Source of the DNA: Psychrobacter sp. AH5
GTDB lineage: Bacteria > Pseudomonadota > Gammaproteobacteria > Pseudomonadales > Moraxellaceae
Length of the DNA stretch: 64,000 nt
Assembly (NCBI RefSeq): GCF_040371085.1
Contig: NZ_JAMBMT010000001.1
Span: 1,798,001-1,862,000 of the forward strand
Direction: 5' to 3'
In this document: positions 18,033 through 27,883 of the stretch, in pieces
Layout: each line of letters starts with the position of its first letter
Position numbering within the stretch: position 1 is the first letter of the stretch
The notes under the pieces: generated by a model
What the model was told of the DNA's origin: nothing
The model's input: only the letters and a program-made list of their open reading frames with translations
The model's database searches: none
Made by a program: the position numbers and the translations under genes

Positions 18033-18668
18033 ATGATTCGAGTATTAGTAGTAGATGATCATGATTTGGTGCGCATGGGTATTAGTCGCATGTTAGCCGA
18101 TAGCGCTGATATAGAGGTGGTAGGAGAAGCGGATGGTGGCGATATGGCTATTAAACTGGCTCGCGAGCTCAAGCCTGATGTGATATTACTTGATGTCAAT
18201 ATGCCAAACATTGGCGGCCTTGAAGCGACTAAACGCTTAGTACAGCTTGATATAGGTAGCAAGATTTTGGCCGTTAGCAGTGTAGCGACTCAGCCCTATC
18301 CCTCTATGCTGCTAAAGGCAGGAGTTAACGGCTATATTACCAAGGGCACGCCCTTAGATGAGATGATACGAGCGATCAAAAAGGTTTATCAAGGAGGGCG
18401 CTACTTTAGTCACGACGTAGCAGATCAGCTGGCAGAAGTGCTATTATCAGATAATGCTAACTCGCCTTTTGACTTATTAAGCGATCGTGAAAAGCAGGTG
18501 GCTATGATGGTAGTAAACTGTCAAAGTCCACAACAAATCGCCGATCAGCTATTTGTCAGCGTCAAAACTATCAATACTTATCGTTATCGTATCTACGAAA
18601 AAGTCGGTGTCGATAGCGATGTAAAATTAACCCATTTAGCAATCCGTCATGGTTTAATTCAACCTTGA
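18033..18668 (+). CDS. gacA: Response regulator GacA/UvrY family
   Basis: Two-component response regulator of the GacS/GacA (BarA/UvrY) system, which in relatives turns on Csr/Rsm small RNAs. The 211-residue product has a receiver domain (1-120) with the phospho-acceptor D54 (ILLDVNMP), acidic pair D8-D9 and K103-like YITKG, and a LuxR-type helix-turn-helix (about 145-205) with LSDREKQVAMMVVN and VSVKTINTYRYRIYEKV. The N-terminal sequence MIRVLVVDDHDLVRMGISRM is very typical of GacA/UvrY. No kinase of this system is next to it, which is usual. AAGAG precedes the start. Confidence 0.93.
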   Translation: MIRVLVVDDHDLVRMGISRMLADSADIEVVGEADGGDMAIKLARELKPDVILLDVNMPNIGGLEATKRLVQLDIGSKILAVSSVATQPYPSMLLKAGVNGYITKGTPLDEMIRAIKKVYQGGRYFSHDVADQLAEVLLSDNANSPFDLLSDREKQVAMMVVNCQSPQQIADQLFVSVKTINTYRYRIYEKVGVDSDVKLTHLAIRHGLIQP

Positions 18669-18794
18669 GTTGAGAGTACACTCAGTCTTCAAATCTCTAA
18701 GCAAACTAACGACAAGCCTTCATTGCTGTTTAGGAAGTTTGTTACCCGCTTATCTTTATTAGATTTTTAACGATAGTTTCTCTATGATTATTAT

Positions 18795-20483
18795 ATGACT
18801 GTTATTGCCGAAACACTTGCCACTATAAAGAGTTATCGTCAGCATAACGATACGCCGCCTTCATCGCAGCTCCGCAGATTAGGACTGATATACAGTAGTT
18901 ATCGACTGCTCATCAACGTGGTTTATTTGGTATTGGCTTATGCAGCGCTTAGTAATGATAGCGCCTCGTTGTTGCCAAGCTTACTACAACAAACCGCCTT
19001 GATATTTTACTTATTACTCAGTTTGGTTTTGCTGGGTCTTTTTTATGTCGTACCCAAGCGTCCACAGCGACAGCTAGGCTTTGGCCTAGTGGTAGATATC
19101 ATTATCTTAAGTGTGCTGCTTTATAGTAGCGGTGCGCCAGATTTACAGTTAACTTTGCTCTACATGGTAGTAGTAGCGGCCAGCTTTATGCTGTTACCCG
19201 GCTCGCAAGCGTTAGTTATCACCTTGCTGGCAATTATATTTGTCATTTATCAGCAGTTTTTTTATGCTATCTCTAATAGCCTCAGCCTTGCCAACCTAGG
19301 CGATGCATTACTGATGTCCGCCAGTTTTTTGGTGGTAGGGTTTTTGAGTTGGACCGTCTCGCAGCGCTTACTACAGGTTGAGAAAATATCAGCGCAGCAA
19401 GCAAAAGAGGTAGAGCGGCTAAACGATATTAACCAAGAAGTAATCAGTCAAATGGTTAATGGAGTCGTGGTGCTAAATCGGCAACGGATTGTACTGGCCA
19501 ATCATGCCGCTTATCAGTTGTTGGGTATCGCTGAGCATGAAAATAAGCCATTACAATACTTCTTGCAGCAGCTCTCGACATTACATGCCAGTCTTTTAAA
19601 GCGCTACTTAGCGGTAGCTATCGGTGAGTCAAGCACCTTTATCTATGAGCTGCCCACTACCATTAATGCCTCAATAGTGGCGCGACTGCGAGTGCAGATT
19701 ACTCCCCTAAAAGACAATAGCCAATTGGTGATATTAGAAGATTTGCGCCGTGAGCAAGCTGGCGCTCAACAGCTCAAGCTTGCTTCTCTTGGACAGCTCA
19801 CGGCTAGTATTGCTCATGAAATTCGTAATCCATTAGCGGCAATCTCACAAGCCAGCCAGCTATTAATCGAAGAAGTTGATGAAGCGCTCAGCCTAGAAAA
19901 CGATACAGCCAGTAGTCTTACAAGTTTGGCAAGTCCTGTAGATACTAGCAACCATGAGCTTTATAAAATGATATTCACCCAAACCAAACGCGTTAATAGA
20001 ATTATTGAGGATGTGTTAAAACTATCTAGGCGACAACCGCCAAATAAGCAAAGTATTGCGCTAGATCATTGGCTAGCAGAATTTATCACCAATCATTTTA
20101 GCGATCACGACGTTTTTTTATCGGGTACGGTGCAGACTGCTATCTTATTTGATACTCATCAACTAGAGCAAATATTAATCAACCTCATAAAAAATGGGTT
20201 ACGCTATAGTAGTTTGTCGCATCCTCATGCTTACGTAGAGGTGGAGATCTATACCAGCCTCAACGATGTTATAATCGACATTTTGGACAATGGCGCTGGC
20301 GTAAAAGCAGACGATATAGAGCACTTGTTTGAGCCTTTTTTTACTACTGACAAGGCTGGTACTGGTTTAGGGCTTTATTTATCACAGGCCTTTACCGAAG
20401 CCAATCAGGCGCGTCTCGTTTATGTCGCTGAACACAAAAAAACCTGTTTTCGCCTAATTATTCCTGCCGTTTCATCGGCATAA
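18795..20483 (+). CDS. pilS: Sensor histidine kinase PilS
   Basis: Inner-membrane histidine kinase of the PilS-PilR pair that controls sigma-54-dependent pilin transcription for type IV pili. The 562-residue product has about six hydrophobic segments in residues 30-190, a PAS-like cytoplasmic region (about 205-310), the dimerisation/phosphoacceptor motif SIAHEIRNPLAA with H341, and an ATPase domain with NLIKNGLRYS, DNGAGV and GTGLGLYLSQAF. The start has no clear ribosome site. An insert of about 30 residues rich in Ser/Asp/Glu lies after the H-box. pilR follows after 133 bases. Confidence 0.95.
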   Translation: MTVIAETLATIKSYRQHNDTPPSSQLRRLGLIYSSYRLLINVVYLVLAYAALSNDSASLLPSLLQQTALIFYLLLSLVLLGLFYVVPKRPQRQLGFGLVVDIIILSVLLYSSGAPDLQLTLLYMVVVAASFMLLPGSQALVITLLAIIFVIYQQFFYAISNSLSLANLGDALLMSASFLVVGFLSWTVSQRLLQVEKISAQQAKEVERLNDINQEVISQMVNGVVVLNRQRIVLANHAAYQLLGIAEHENKPLQYFLQQLSTLHASLLKRYLAVAIGESSTFIYELPTTINASIVARLRVQITPLKDNSQLVILEDLRREQAGAQQLKLASLGQLTASIAHEIRNPLAAISQASQLLIEEVDEALSLENDTASSLTSLASPVDTSNHELYKMIFTQTKRVNRIIEDVLKLSRRQPPNKQSIALDHWLAEFITNHFSDHDVFLSGTVQTAILFDTHQLEQILINLIKNGLRYSSLSHPHAYVEVEIYTSLNDVIIDILDNGAGVKADDIEHLFEPFFTTDKAGTGLGLYLSQAFTEANQARLVYVAEHKKTCFRLIIPAVSSA

Positions 20484-20504
20484 ATGTAAGTTTAAAGTTT
20501 TACT

Positions 20505-20530
20505 ATATCGAGCTCATATATCGAGCTCAT
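20505..20530. repeat. Tandem 13-bp duplication between pilS and pilR
   Basis: The 13-base unit ATATCGAGCTCAT is present twice in direct contact (20505-20517 and 20518-20530). Probably a simple slippage duplication in the leader of pilR. Confidence 0.9.
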
Positions 20531-20616
20531 GGTTTAGTTAGCTAAGATTTGCTTAAAAAAGCATGAATTTATTACTCTATTTTTAGATGGTTTTATTGAA
20601 TTTTGAAAGGTTATTT

Positions 20617-22392
20617 ATGACAGCAACTGCCCTAGTCGTCGATGACGAAGTAGACTTGTGCCGCTTAATGCAGATTACCCTAACTAAAATGGGGATCAAA
20701 AGTGACGTAGCTTATGACTTATCGCAGGCAAAAGCCTACTGGCAAGCCAATGACTATGATTTTTGTCTGACTGATATGCAATTACCTGACGGCTCTGGTC
20801 TAGAATTAGTCAAACTTATTAGTAGTAGCTCAAGCGACCCTGTAGCGGTAATCACAGCGCATGGCAGTATGGATTTAGCTATTGAAGCGCTCAAGCTTGG
20901 CGCTTTTGATTTTGTCAATAAGCCTTTAGAGCTACCACGCTTAAGGCAACTAGTCGAAAACGCCCTAAACGTCATTCGTCAAGAGGATACCCAAGCTCAA
21001 AACGCCAAAACTCCTGAGCAGCAATTATTAGACAGCCGTTTGATCGGCGATACGCCAATAATGCACAGTCTCAAAAATACTATTTTGAAATTAGCCCGCT
21101 CACAAGCGCCTGTTTTTTTGTCGGGTGCCTCCGGTACCGGTAAAGAGGTGGTAGCGCGTCTCATTCATGATCTAAGTCCGCGGCGTGATGGCAGCTTTGT
21201 ACCAGTGAACTGCGGCGCTATACCCTCTGAGCTAATGGAATCCGAGTTTTTTGGTCATAAAAAAGGTAGCTTCACCGGCGCGGTAGCCGATAAGCAAGGC
21301 TTATTTCAACAAGCTAACGGTGGGACGCTATTTTTAGATGAGACTGCAGATCTGCCTTTAGCCATGCAAGTTAAGCTCCTGCGCGCTATTCAAGAAAGGA
21401 CAGTAAGGGCTATTGGCGACACTAAAGAGGTAGCGGTAGATATCCGGCTATTGTCGGCCACTCATAAAGATTTAGCTCAATTGGTTACAGAGGGCAGCTT
21501 TAGGCAGGATTTATACTACCGCATCAATGTTATTGAGCTAAAACTACCGACGCTCAATGAACGCCTTGAGGATATCTCGGTTTTGGCTCAGCATTTTTTG
21601 ACATTGATTAGTGAAGAGTGGCAATTAGAGCTCTCACCGCAGCTAAGCGATGAAGCTATCTTGCGGCTAAAAGGCCATCATTTTGCAGGTAACGTGCGTG
21701 AGTTACGTAATATTCTTGAGCGCGCCATAACTTTAGCCGAAACTCATAGTATTGATGTAGAGCATTTAGGTTTGCAGTCGCCTAACGAGTTAATAGCTGT
21801 AGCTGACAATAGTAATTCTAGCGAGCTGGCTCAATCGCCCTCTAAGCTTGTCGCTCATAAAGAGGCGCCGCCGTTAGTAGGTGATACTCAAAGCAATGCC
21901 CAAAGCAACGCTCAAAGTAATGTTCAAAGCAATGCCCATCAAAATACTCGACATGACACTCAAAACAATAACCATAGCGATACTGAAAGCTCAGCAACTA
22001 GCTATCATCGTCCTTATCGCCATCATCACCCTCAATTTACTACTAAGACTATTCATTCGTCTAATGACTCCTTTGCTCGTTCGTTGTCAGACAATGACCG
22101 TAATAAGCTTACTAGCGATGGTGAAAATCATACTGAAAAAAGGGCTGATGAAGGTAGCGATAATAAAGAGAATATTAATAAACAGAGCGTTACTAACCAA
22201 AATACAGCCCTTGAATTACCAGAAAAAGGCTTAGAGGCCTATCTTCAGCAGCAAGAAAAACAACTTATTATCGCCGCGTTAAAACAAACAGGCTGGAATA
22301 AAACTCAAGCAGCAGAATTATTAGGCACCACCTTTCGCTCTTTGCGTTATCGCATGAAAAAGCTAGAAATTGCGGAGGAACAAGAAGGCTAG
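20617..22392 (+). CDS. pilR: Sigma-54-dependent response regulator PilR with an expanded linker
   Basis: NtrC-type regulator that, when phosphorylated by PilS, activates sigma-54 promoters such as pilA. The 591-residue product has a receiver domain (D53 in LTDMQLPDG), an AAA+ domain with Walker A GASGTGKE (170-177), the sigma-54 contact loop GSFTGA (near 218-223), and a C-terminal Fis-type helix-turn-helix (about 533-591). Typical PilR is near 450 residues; the excess is a linker of about 140 residues (390-532) rich in Asn, Ser, His, Gln and Thr with SNAQ/SNVQ repeats. The start at 20617 is chosen because GAAAGG lies just upstream. It converges closely on ctpA (24-base gap). Confidence 0.95.
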   Translation: MTATALVVDDEVDLCRLMQITLTKMGIKSDVAYDLSQAKAYWQANDYDFCLTDMQLPDGSGLELVKLISSSSSDPVAVITAHGSMDLAIEALKLGAFDFVNKPLELPRLRQLVENALNVIRQEDTQAQNAKTPEQQLLDSRLIGDTPIMHSLKNTILKLARSQAPVFLSGASGTGKEVVARLIHDLSPRRDGSFVPVNCGAIPSELMESEFFGHKKGSFTGAVADKQGLFQQANGGTLFLDETADLPLAMQVKLLRAIQERTVRAIGDTKEVAVDIRLLSATHKDLAQLVTEGSFRQDLYYRINVIELKLPTLNERLEDISVLAQHFLTLISEEWQLELSPQLSDEAILRLKGHHFAGNVRELRNILERAITLAETHSIDVEHLGLQSPNELIAVADNSNSSELAQSPSKLVAHKEAPPLVGDTQSNAQSNAQSNVQSNAHQNTRHDTQNNNHSDTESSATSYHRPYRHHHPQFTTKTIHSSNDSFARSLSDNDRNKLTSDGENHTEKRADEGSDNKENINKQSVTNQNTALELPEKGLEAYLQQQEKQLIIAALKQTGWNKTQAAELLGTTFRSLRYRMKKLEIAEEQEG

Positions 22393-22416
22393 TTGGTCTT
22401 TATTTACTAAGTAAAG

Positions 22417-23862
22417 CTACTGCGACGGTTGTTCGCTACTTTTTCTAACCAGACGAATACCCGAGGTCTTTATTTGCTGGCGTAGCGTGTCTATGGCCTG
22501 CTGCTCCCAAAAGCGCTCACTACCAGTCAAGCGAATATCAGGTTGTACCCCAAGCTTATCTATTTTCTCCCCCTTGGCCGTTAGATAATGAGCTACGGTT
22601 AATTTTACTGCTTGCTCATCATCGAGGGCTATCACTGACTGTACAGAGCCTTTGCCGTAGCTGGTTTCACCCACGATAGTGGCGCGCTTTTTGGCTTGCA
22701 TACTACTTGCTAAAACCTCCGCCGCCGAAGCAGAATAGCGGTTTTGTAAGATAACCACTGGCAAAGGCTCAAGTATGGCATTGCCTCTAGTCACCAAGAT
22801 ACGCGCGTCCCCTTGCCGACCCTTAACTTGCACTACCTCGGTATCGCTCATAAATAAGCTAGCAACGTCAAGCGCTGAGGTCAATACGCCGCCTGGATTG
22901 TCTCGTACATCTATCAATACGCCGGTGATAGGAGCTTGCAAATCGATAAGGTTTTGTACTATTTTTTCGCGTGTATTCTCTTGAAACGCCGGTAACTTAA
23001 TAATAGCAATGCCATCAACCAAGCGCGTTTCTATCGTTTGCATCTGCCTATTATTTCGCTGTAGAGTAATAGCGCGCTTACGTCTACCAGCCTTTGAGAC
23101 TACGACATCGATCTGCGAGCCTGCGATACCCGTTAATAGCTGCTGTACATCATTGGCCTGACGCTCATCATCTAGCTTAAACTCGCCTATTTGGTGCAAA
23201 TAATCCCCTACTGTAATGCCCTTTTTGTCCGCAGACGAATCCGCTAATACCTCAGTGACCACCCAATGGGCATCTTCTGCTTGGTAAGCTGCTTTGATAC
23301 CGACATCGCCAACATCGCCTTGGGTAAAAGCCCGTAGATTCTCATAAGCCTCAGCATCCAAAAACTCTGCATAGCTATCAAGCTTAGTCAGCATACCGCT
23401 CATGGCATTATTGAATAATGTCTCATCATTGACCGCCTCGATGTACTCACGGCGTACCAAGTCTACCACCGCTACAAAAGTCTTTAGGGTTTCAGGCGAG
23501 ATAGCTTTGAGGGAGACATTGGCTACCTCAGAGGGTATCTCATCATAGTTATAATCGGACTCTGCTACCAAGGGATTACTAGTCTCATCACCTAGAGTAT
23601 TGCCTAAGGTATCGCCTAAAGCGTCAATATCATCATCGTAGCTATCATTAGTATTAGAGCTCTCTATGCTTGTCTGTATCATCAATGAAGGATTGTCATT
23701 GGGCGCGGCTTGACTAGGCAAACTGATACTAGCCATGGCAAGTCCTCCAGTCACTAGCATAAAGCTAAAAACCCTAGCTTTAAAAGGCTTGCATTTAGGG
23801 GTCGCCATTATCGTTGAGGGTAGCGGCTGGAAAAAGGGAGATAAAGGCATAACAGGACTCAT
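22417..23862 (-). CDS. C-terminal processing peptidase, S41 family (CtpA-like)
   Basis: Periplasmic serine protease that trims C termini of envelope proteins, with a Ser-Lys catalytic pair. The 481-residue product has an N-terminal signal/anchor (hydrophobic about 30-45, cleavage likely after SQA near 52), an acidic Asn/Asp-rich stretch, a PDZ domain (about 145-235) with GDVGDVGI, and the protease core with VRDNPGGVLTSALDVA, the nucleophile in NRYSASAAEVLASSMQ and the lysine in SYGKGSVQS. The start is uncertain: residue 1 at 23862, Met5, or Met19 (MATPKCKPFKARV), none with a clear ribosome site. No terminator separates it from pilR. Confidence 0.9.
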   Translation of the reverse strand: MSPVMPLSPFFQPLPSTIMATPKCKPFKARVFSFMLVTGGLAMASISLPSQAAPNDNPSLMIQTSIESSNTNDSYDDDIDALGDTLGNTLGDETSNPLVAESDYNYDEIPSEVANVSLKAISPETLKTFVAVVDLVRREYIEAVNDETLFNNAMSGMLTKLDSYAEFLDAEAYENLRAFTQGDVGDVGIKAAYQAEDAHWVVTEVLADSSADKKGITVGDYLHQIGEFKLDDERQANDVQQLLTGIAGSQIDVVVSKAGRRKRAITLQRNNRQMQTIETRLVDGIAIIKLPAFQENTREKIVQNLIDLQAPITGVLIDVRDNPGGVLTSALDVASLFMSDTEVVQVKGRQGDARILVTRGNAILEPLPVVILQNRYSASAAEVLASSMQAKKRATIVGETSYGKGSVQSVIALDDEQAVKLTVAHYLTAKGEKIDKLGVQPDIRLTGSERFWEQQAIDTLRQQIKTSGIRLVRKSSEQPSQ

Positions 23863-24003
23863 CTAAGGTATAAAAACAAAATGTAGCTTATAAAGCTTTG
23901 TAGCTATAAGATAGCTTAAGGCTAAGATAAAAACCACTTAAACTAGTATTAGTAACTAATACTCGTCAGTAGTATAGATAATAAAACGGATTAAAGATCG
24001 GCA

Positions 24004-24035
24004 GAAAAAAAGGGAAGAATAGCTATTCTTCCCTT
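24004..24035 (-). terminator. Intrinsic terminator after gpmI
   Basis: Perfect 26-base palindrome (24010-24035) followed on the minus strand by seven T residues, about 80 bases after the gpmI stop. Confidence 0.9.
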
Positions 24036-24113
24036 GTTTATAGTTATCTATTTAAGCTCATTTATCCAAGCTCAAGCCAGATAAATATCGCTATTGGAGC
24101 TTAAAGCACTGCT

Positions 24114-25754
24114 TTAGGCTTTTATCAGCAAACTCTCACCCGTCATCTCGCTCGGCACCTCTAAATCCATTAAGGCCAGTATCGTTGGTGCTACATCGCT
24201 CAATTTACCACCGCTACGTACTTTTACTGCTTTTTTGCCAATATAAATAAGCGGGACATTCTCAGTAGTATGCTGAGTATGTACCTGCCCACTCTCATAA
24301 TCCTGCATCTGCTCACAGTTACCATGATCCGCTGTGATCAGCATATCACCGCCAGCGGCACTTACTGCCGCCTCAACGCGGCCAATACAAGCATCAAGTG
24401 CCTCTACCGCTTTTACCGCTGCATCAAAATTACCGGTATGGCCTACCATATCGCCATTAGCATAATTGACAATCAGTACATCGTAGCTGCCAGACTCAAT
24501 AGCGGCAACAAGCTTATCTGTGACCTCAGGCGCACTCATCTCTGGCTGCAGATCATAAGTCGCTACATCAGGAGAGGGAACTAAGATACGCTGCTCTCCT
24601 TGATATTTCTCTTCACGGCCGCCGCTAAAGAAAAAAGTCACGTGCGCATATTTTTCAGTCTCAGCGATACGTAGCTGCGTTTTGCCTTGATCTTGCAAAT
24701 ACTCGCCAAGCGTATTGGTCAGCGAGGTAGGATAATAGGCGATACTAGTATTAGGGTTCTCCGCCAGCTCATCTGAGTACTTAGTTAACATAACAAAGGC
24801 TGATAATCGCGGCTGCTTATTGCGTGCAAATCCTGAGAATTCATGATCGGGTAACACAAAAGCTTGAGCAAGTTCGCGCGCGCGATCAGAGCGAAAATTC
24901 ATAAAAATAAGCGCGTCATTATCATCGACAGTATAAGGGATCTCGTCGCGACCAATGACAGTAGTAGGACTAATAAACTCATCAGTTTCGCGAGCTTTAT
25001 AGGCCGCTTGAATAGCGCCATCGGCACGGGTGGATAAACGATCCGCTTTGCCTTCGGTAATTAGCTCATAAGCCTTTTGTACTCTATCCCAGCGATTATC
25101 GCGATCCATAGCAAAGTAGCGACCAATGATAGTTGCTATCTGCACGCGTCCTCCTTCGTAGTGAGCATTTAACTTCTTGATGTGCTCACGTAGACGATTG
25201 ATATACTTATCAGCTGACTTTGGCGGCGTATCACGGCCATCTAAAAAACAATGAACGAAGACGTTTTTGGCACCATGCACTAGTGCTGAATGACACATAG
25301 CTTCAATATGATCTTGATGCGCGTGGACACCGCCATCCGATAACAATCCCATAATATGGACGTTACCGCCTGACTCATTGGCAGCCTTAACCGCGCCTAC
25401 TAATGCCTCATTTTTATAAAACTCACGGTTAGCCAATTCGCTTGAGATCAAGGTTGAGTCTTGATAAAGAATACGTCCGGCCCCCAAATTCATATGGCCA
25501 ACTTCTGAGTTACCAAACTGACCGGACGGCAACCCAACATCTTCCCCTGATGCAGATATCAGTCCATGCGGATACTGCTGATAAATCTTATCCAAATTTG
25601 GCATATTGGCGGCAGCAATAGCGTTGTCATCGTCTTCCTCACGATGCCCAAAACCATCCAAAATCATTAATACATGGGGTGTTTTTTTATTTTGCTGCAT
25701 ATCTAGCTGGTTATTGTCATTGCTAGACTCTGATTGTGGTTGCTTACTAGCCAT
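24114..25754 (-). CDS. gpmI: 2,3-bisphosphoglycerate-independent phosphoglycerate mutase
   Basis: Manganese-dependent interconversion of 3- and 2-phosphoglycerate. The 546-residue product has the iPGM pattern: [12 protein letters not shown] (metal Asp, about 28-39), the nucleophile Ser83 in [53 protein letters not shown], and the metal-binding [11 protein letters not shown] and [15 protein letters not shown] near the C terminus. The first 24 residues are a polar Gln/Ser/Asn extension absent in most relatives; GAGGAG ten bases before the ATG at 25754 supports this start, with Met19 as an alternative. It stands alone with a strong terminator. Confidence 0.97.
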   Translation of the reverse strand: MASKQPQSESSNDNNQLDMQQNKKTPHVLMILDGFGHREEDDDNAIAAANMPNLDKIYQQYPHGLISASGEDVGLPSGQFGNSEVGHMNLGAGRILYQDSTLISSELANREFYKNEALVGAVKAANESGGNVHIMGLLSDGGVHAHQDHIEAMCHSALVHGAKNVFVHCFLDGRDTPPKSADKYINRLREHIKKLNAHYEGGRVQIATIIGRYFAMDRDNRWDRVQKAYELITEGKADRLSTRADGAIQAAYKARETDEFISPTTVIGRDEIPYTVDDNDALIFMNFRSDRARELAQAFVLPDHEFSGFARNKQPRLSAFVMLTKYSDELAENPNTSIAYYPTSLTNTLGEYLQDQGKTQLRIAETEKYAHVTFFFSGGREEKYQGEQRILVPSPDVATYDLQPEMSAPEVTDKLVAAIESGSYDVLIVNYANGDMVGHTGNFDAAVKAVEALDACIGRVEAAVSAAGGDMLITADHGNCEQMQDYESGQVHTQHTTENVPLIYIGKKAVKVRSGGKLSDVAPTILALMDLEVPSEMTGESLLIKA

Positions 25755-26081
25755 AGTTTACCGCTCCTCAAGTGGATGAACGTTTGTACTGCTAAAATAA
25801 TGAAATATCGAAATAATAATAGGATATCGTTTATTGATTGCTCGCAAATTCGCTATCTAAATAGCAGCAATCTGACAATATAAAACCCTATATACTACCA
25901 CATATCTTGAAATTGCTGAAAAATAGACTTTTTATGTTCTGTATAGAAGACGAGATAGCTTTTGCTAAAGGGTAAATGCTCTTCTAGCTTTATCCATAGT
26001 TAAGGATGAGCGCTTAGTGAGTAACTTAGACGAATTATTCAATACGGTTTATTGCCATAAGTATCAATCTGTAAATCCGAC
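25755..26081. other. Gene-free upstream region of gpmI and 6S RNA
   Basis: AT-rich, no gene seen. It separates gpmI (minus) from the divergent 6S RNA gene and must contain the gpmI promoter. Confidence 0.4.
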
Positions 26082-26110
26082 TTGCAATCAGCTATTTCAT
26101 TAGTTAAGAT
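26082..26110 (+). promoter_or_regulatory. Promoter of the 6S RNA gene
   Basis: TTGCAA (26082-26087), 17-base spacer, TAAGAT (26105-26110). The predicted start, about seven bases later, coincides with the 5' side of the 6S closing stem. Confidence 0.7.
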
Positions 26111-26114
26111 AAAG

Positions 26115-26306
26115 CTATTCTGAAGTGTTGGCGAGTGGATGCTATTTCCCTGAGCCGATAATGCTTTACCAGGATGTGCTACCTATTGCTTCATTGTGTA
26201 TGCCTGCACTGCTTGCAGTGTATCAGGAAACCTGCCGAGGCAATGACACATCCGCCCTGAACTTCACGGTTCATGGGTCACCATCCCACAGCGGCACTTC
26301 GGTTGT
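26115..26306 (+). ncRNA. ssrS: 6S RNA
   Basis: 6S RNA binds the sigma-70 RNA polymerase holoenzyme by mimicking an open promoter and tunes transcription in stationary phase. About 190 bases match the gammaproteobacterial 6S pattern: CCCTGAGCCGATA at 26148-26160, the return strand with GACACATCCGCCCTGAAC and GGTTCATGGGTCACC, and a 3' CAGCGGCACTTCGG. The ends pair: CTGAAGTG (26120-26127) with CACTTCGG (26295-26302), one G-T pair. It has its own sigma-70-like promoter just upstream and a strong terminator just downstream. A 64-codon open frame across it is an artefact. In many relatives ssrS is followed by a formyltetrahydrofolate ligase gene (ygfA); here it is not. Exact ends are good to within a few bases. 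Confidence 0.93.
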
Positions 26307-26351
26307 TAAATTCGGTTAGCAGCTATCTTTTATAGAGTCTTCGCTAACTTT

Positions 26352-26386
26352 AAAAGCCCCTATCATATAGTGATAGGGGCTTTTTT
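26352..26386 (+). terminator. Bidirectional intrinsic terminator after 6S RNA and fxsA
   Basis: Fourteen-base perfect stem (26352-26365 with 26371-26384), five-base loop, followed by six T residues on the plus strand (partly within the stem) and flanked by A residues on the other side. It lies between converging transcripts. Confidence 0.88.
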
Positions 26387-26434
26387 ATATTTACTACTCA
26401 GATCTAATTAGCGTAATAAGTTATTCATTATAAG

Positions 26435-27064
26435 TTATTCGTCATTGGCAGAGCGCGTAATTTTTTTCACATCTTTTGGGATATTTTTGGCAGTGCCATC
26501 TACCGTAGTATTTTGCTTAAATACATCCCCAAAAGGGTTTTGTTGCTGCTGACCAAAAGGATTTTGGTTATTATTCATACCACCAAACGGGTTTTGTCCG
26601 CCCATACCGCCCATTCCTCCAAACGGATTTTGTCCACCCATACCGCCTGCACCGCCCATTTGCTTAGCCATCATCTCCATCATTTTTTGTTGATTATTCA
26701 TAACGTAATTATTGGCTTTATCTTTGAGAAATTTCTGTACTGGCGGTAGCACTACTAATACTGCTAACAAATCACTAATGACGCCTGGTATCAACAATAA
26801 GATACCAGCTACTGCCATAGCGACACTTTTAAGCATAGTAGACTCTTGTGGACGCATAGCCGGATTCATCATCCCACCAGCTTTCATCTGCTGCGCCATA
26901 GGGTTGAGGGCAACCATACCTTTACGAATAAGCGAGATACCAATGACTGCGGCGATAATAAACCACATAAACACTAGCCAACCGCTAGTGAACTGGGCAA
27001 TTAAATACCAGACCAGCATCTCAATAATAAACCAAACGATGGCAATCCCAACTATCTGACCCAT
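26435..27064 (-). CDS. fxsA: FxsA-family membrane protein with an NPFG-repeat tail
   Basis: FxsA (YjeG) family inner-membrane protein; in E. coli extra FxsA relieves exclusion of phage T7 by the F plasmid, but its normal job is unclear. The 209-residue product has hydrophobic segments at about 3-20, 26-45 and 78-105 and the family-like LIPGVISDLLAVLVVLPPVQ segment. The C-terminal cytoplasmic tail (about 120-209) is unusual: Met/Gly/Asn/Gln-rich with four NPFG units within GGMGGQNPFGGM-type repeats. The start has AAGGACG. It is divergent from ruvC and converges on 6S RNA. Confidence 0.88.
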   Translation of the reverse strand: MGQIVGIAIVWFIIEMLVWYLIAQFTSGWLVFMWFIIAAVIGISLIRKGMVALNPMAQQMKAGGMMNPAMRPQESTMLKSVAMAVAGILLLIPGVISDLLAVLVVLPPVQKFLKDKANNYVMNNQQKMMEMMAKQMGGAGGMGGQNPFGGMGGMGGQNPFGGMNNNQNPFGQQQQNPFGDVFKQNTTVDGTAKNIPKDVKKITRSANDE

Positions 27065-27251
27065 GACGTGTCGTCCTTAAAATAAACTTAAAAATTAAAT
27101 ATTAACTTATGATGTATATGGGGATGGCTTGCTATACTATCAAACTTGTAAAGGTTTTTTAAGTCGATTATCAAGCGCAAGCTTATATCTAGGCGCTATT
27201 TGCCTAAAAACAGCAATTCATAGCAAGACAATAGCAAGATAGTGGAGAATT

Positions 27252-27836
27252 ATGGCAATTATTATTGGGATTGATCCTGGCTCGCGGATGACGGGTTATG
27301 GCATCGTTCAGCAAACGGGCGATAAGCTTACTTACATTGATGCCGGAACGATTCGTACTGATACTAAAGAGATGCCTGAGCGCCTCAAACGTATTTTTAA
27401 TGGCTTGACGCGTATCACTCAACATCATCTTAAGTATGCTGATGAGCCTATTTATACCGCTATTGAGCAAGTGTTCATGGCGGAGAACCCTGACTCTGCC
27501 CTAAAATTAGGTCAAGCACGCGGTGCCGCTATCGCAGCGATGGTCGCTTTAGATTTGGAAGTGTCCGAATATACCGCTCGGCAAATAAAGCAAGCGGTCT
27601 GTGGTTATGGTGCAGCGGCCAAAGAGCAAGTACAAGAGATGGTCTGTCGTATTTTGGCGTTAGAAGTAGTACCACAGCAGGACGCCGCTGATGGCCTTGC
27701 CTGCGCGATTTGTCACGCGCATTCAAGCCATTCGATGAATAAGCTGATCCTCAATAGTGCGCTACGAGGGCGTAGCTCTTCTAAGAAAAAAGGACGCTGG
27801 CGTTTGAGTGAAGAGGACTTGGGCAACCTACGCTAA
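27252..27836 (+). CDS. ruvC: Holliday junction resolvase RuvC
   Basis: Homodimeric endonuclease that cuts Holliday junctions after RuvAB branch migration. The 194-residue product has the RuvC core with the first catalytic Asp in [13 protein letters not shown] (D8), the Glu in [22 protein letters not shown] (near 69), and the C-terminal Asp pair in [16 protein letters not shown] (near 141-145). The tail (175-194) is basic. A GTGGAGA site precedes the ATG. It is separated from ruvAB by about 15 kb, unlike enterobacteria where the three are clustered. Confidence 0.98.
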   Translation: MAIIIGIDPGSRMTGYGIVQQTGDKLTYIDAGTIRTDTKEMPERLKRIFNGLTRITQHHLKYADEPIYTAIEQVFMAENPDSALKLGQARGAAIAAMVALDLEVSEYTARQIKQAVCGYGAAAKEQVQEMVCRILALEVVPQQDAADGLACAICHAHSSHSMNKLILNSALRGRSSSKKKGRWRLSEEDLGNLR

Positions 27837-27883
27837 GCTTAATCCCCTTACGCTAGACGACTAGGCTTAGTTAACCCTTTCGC

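Noticed and set aside
26125..26319. A 64-codon open frame on the plus strand
   Set aside because: It lies inside the 6S RNA gene, has no ribosome site or family-like sequence, and its bases are explained by 6S RNA pairing.
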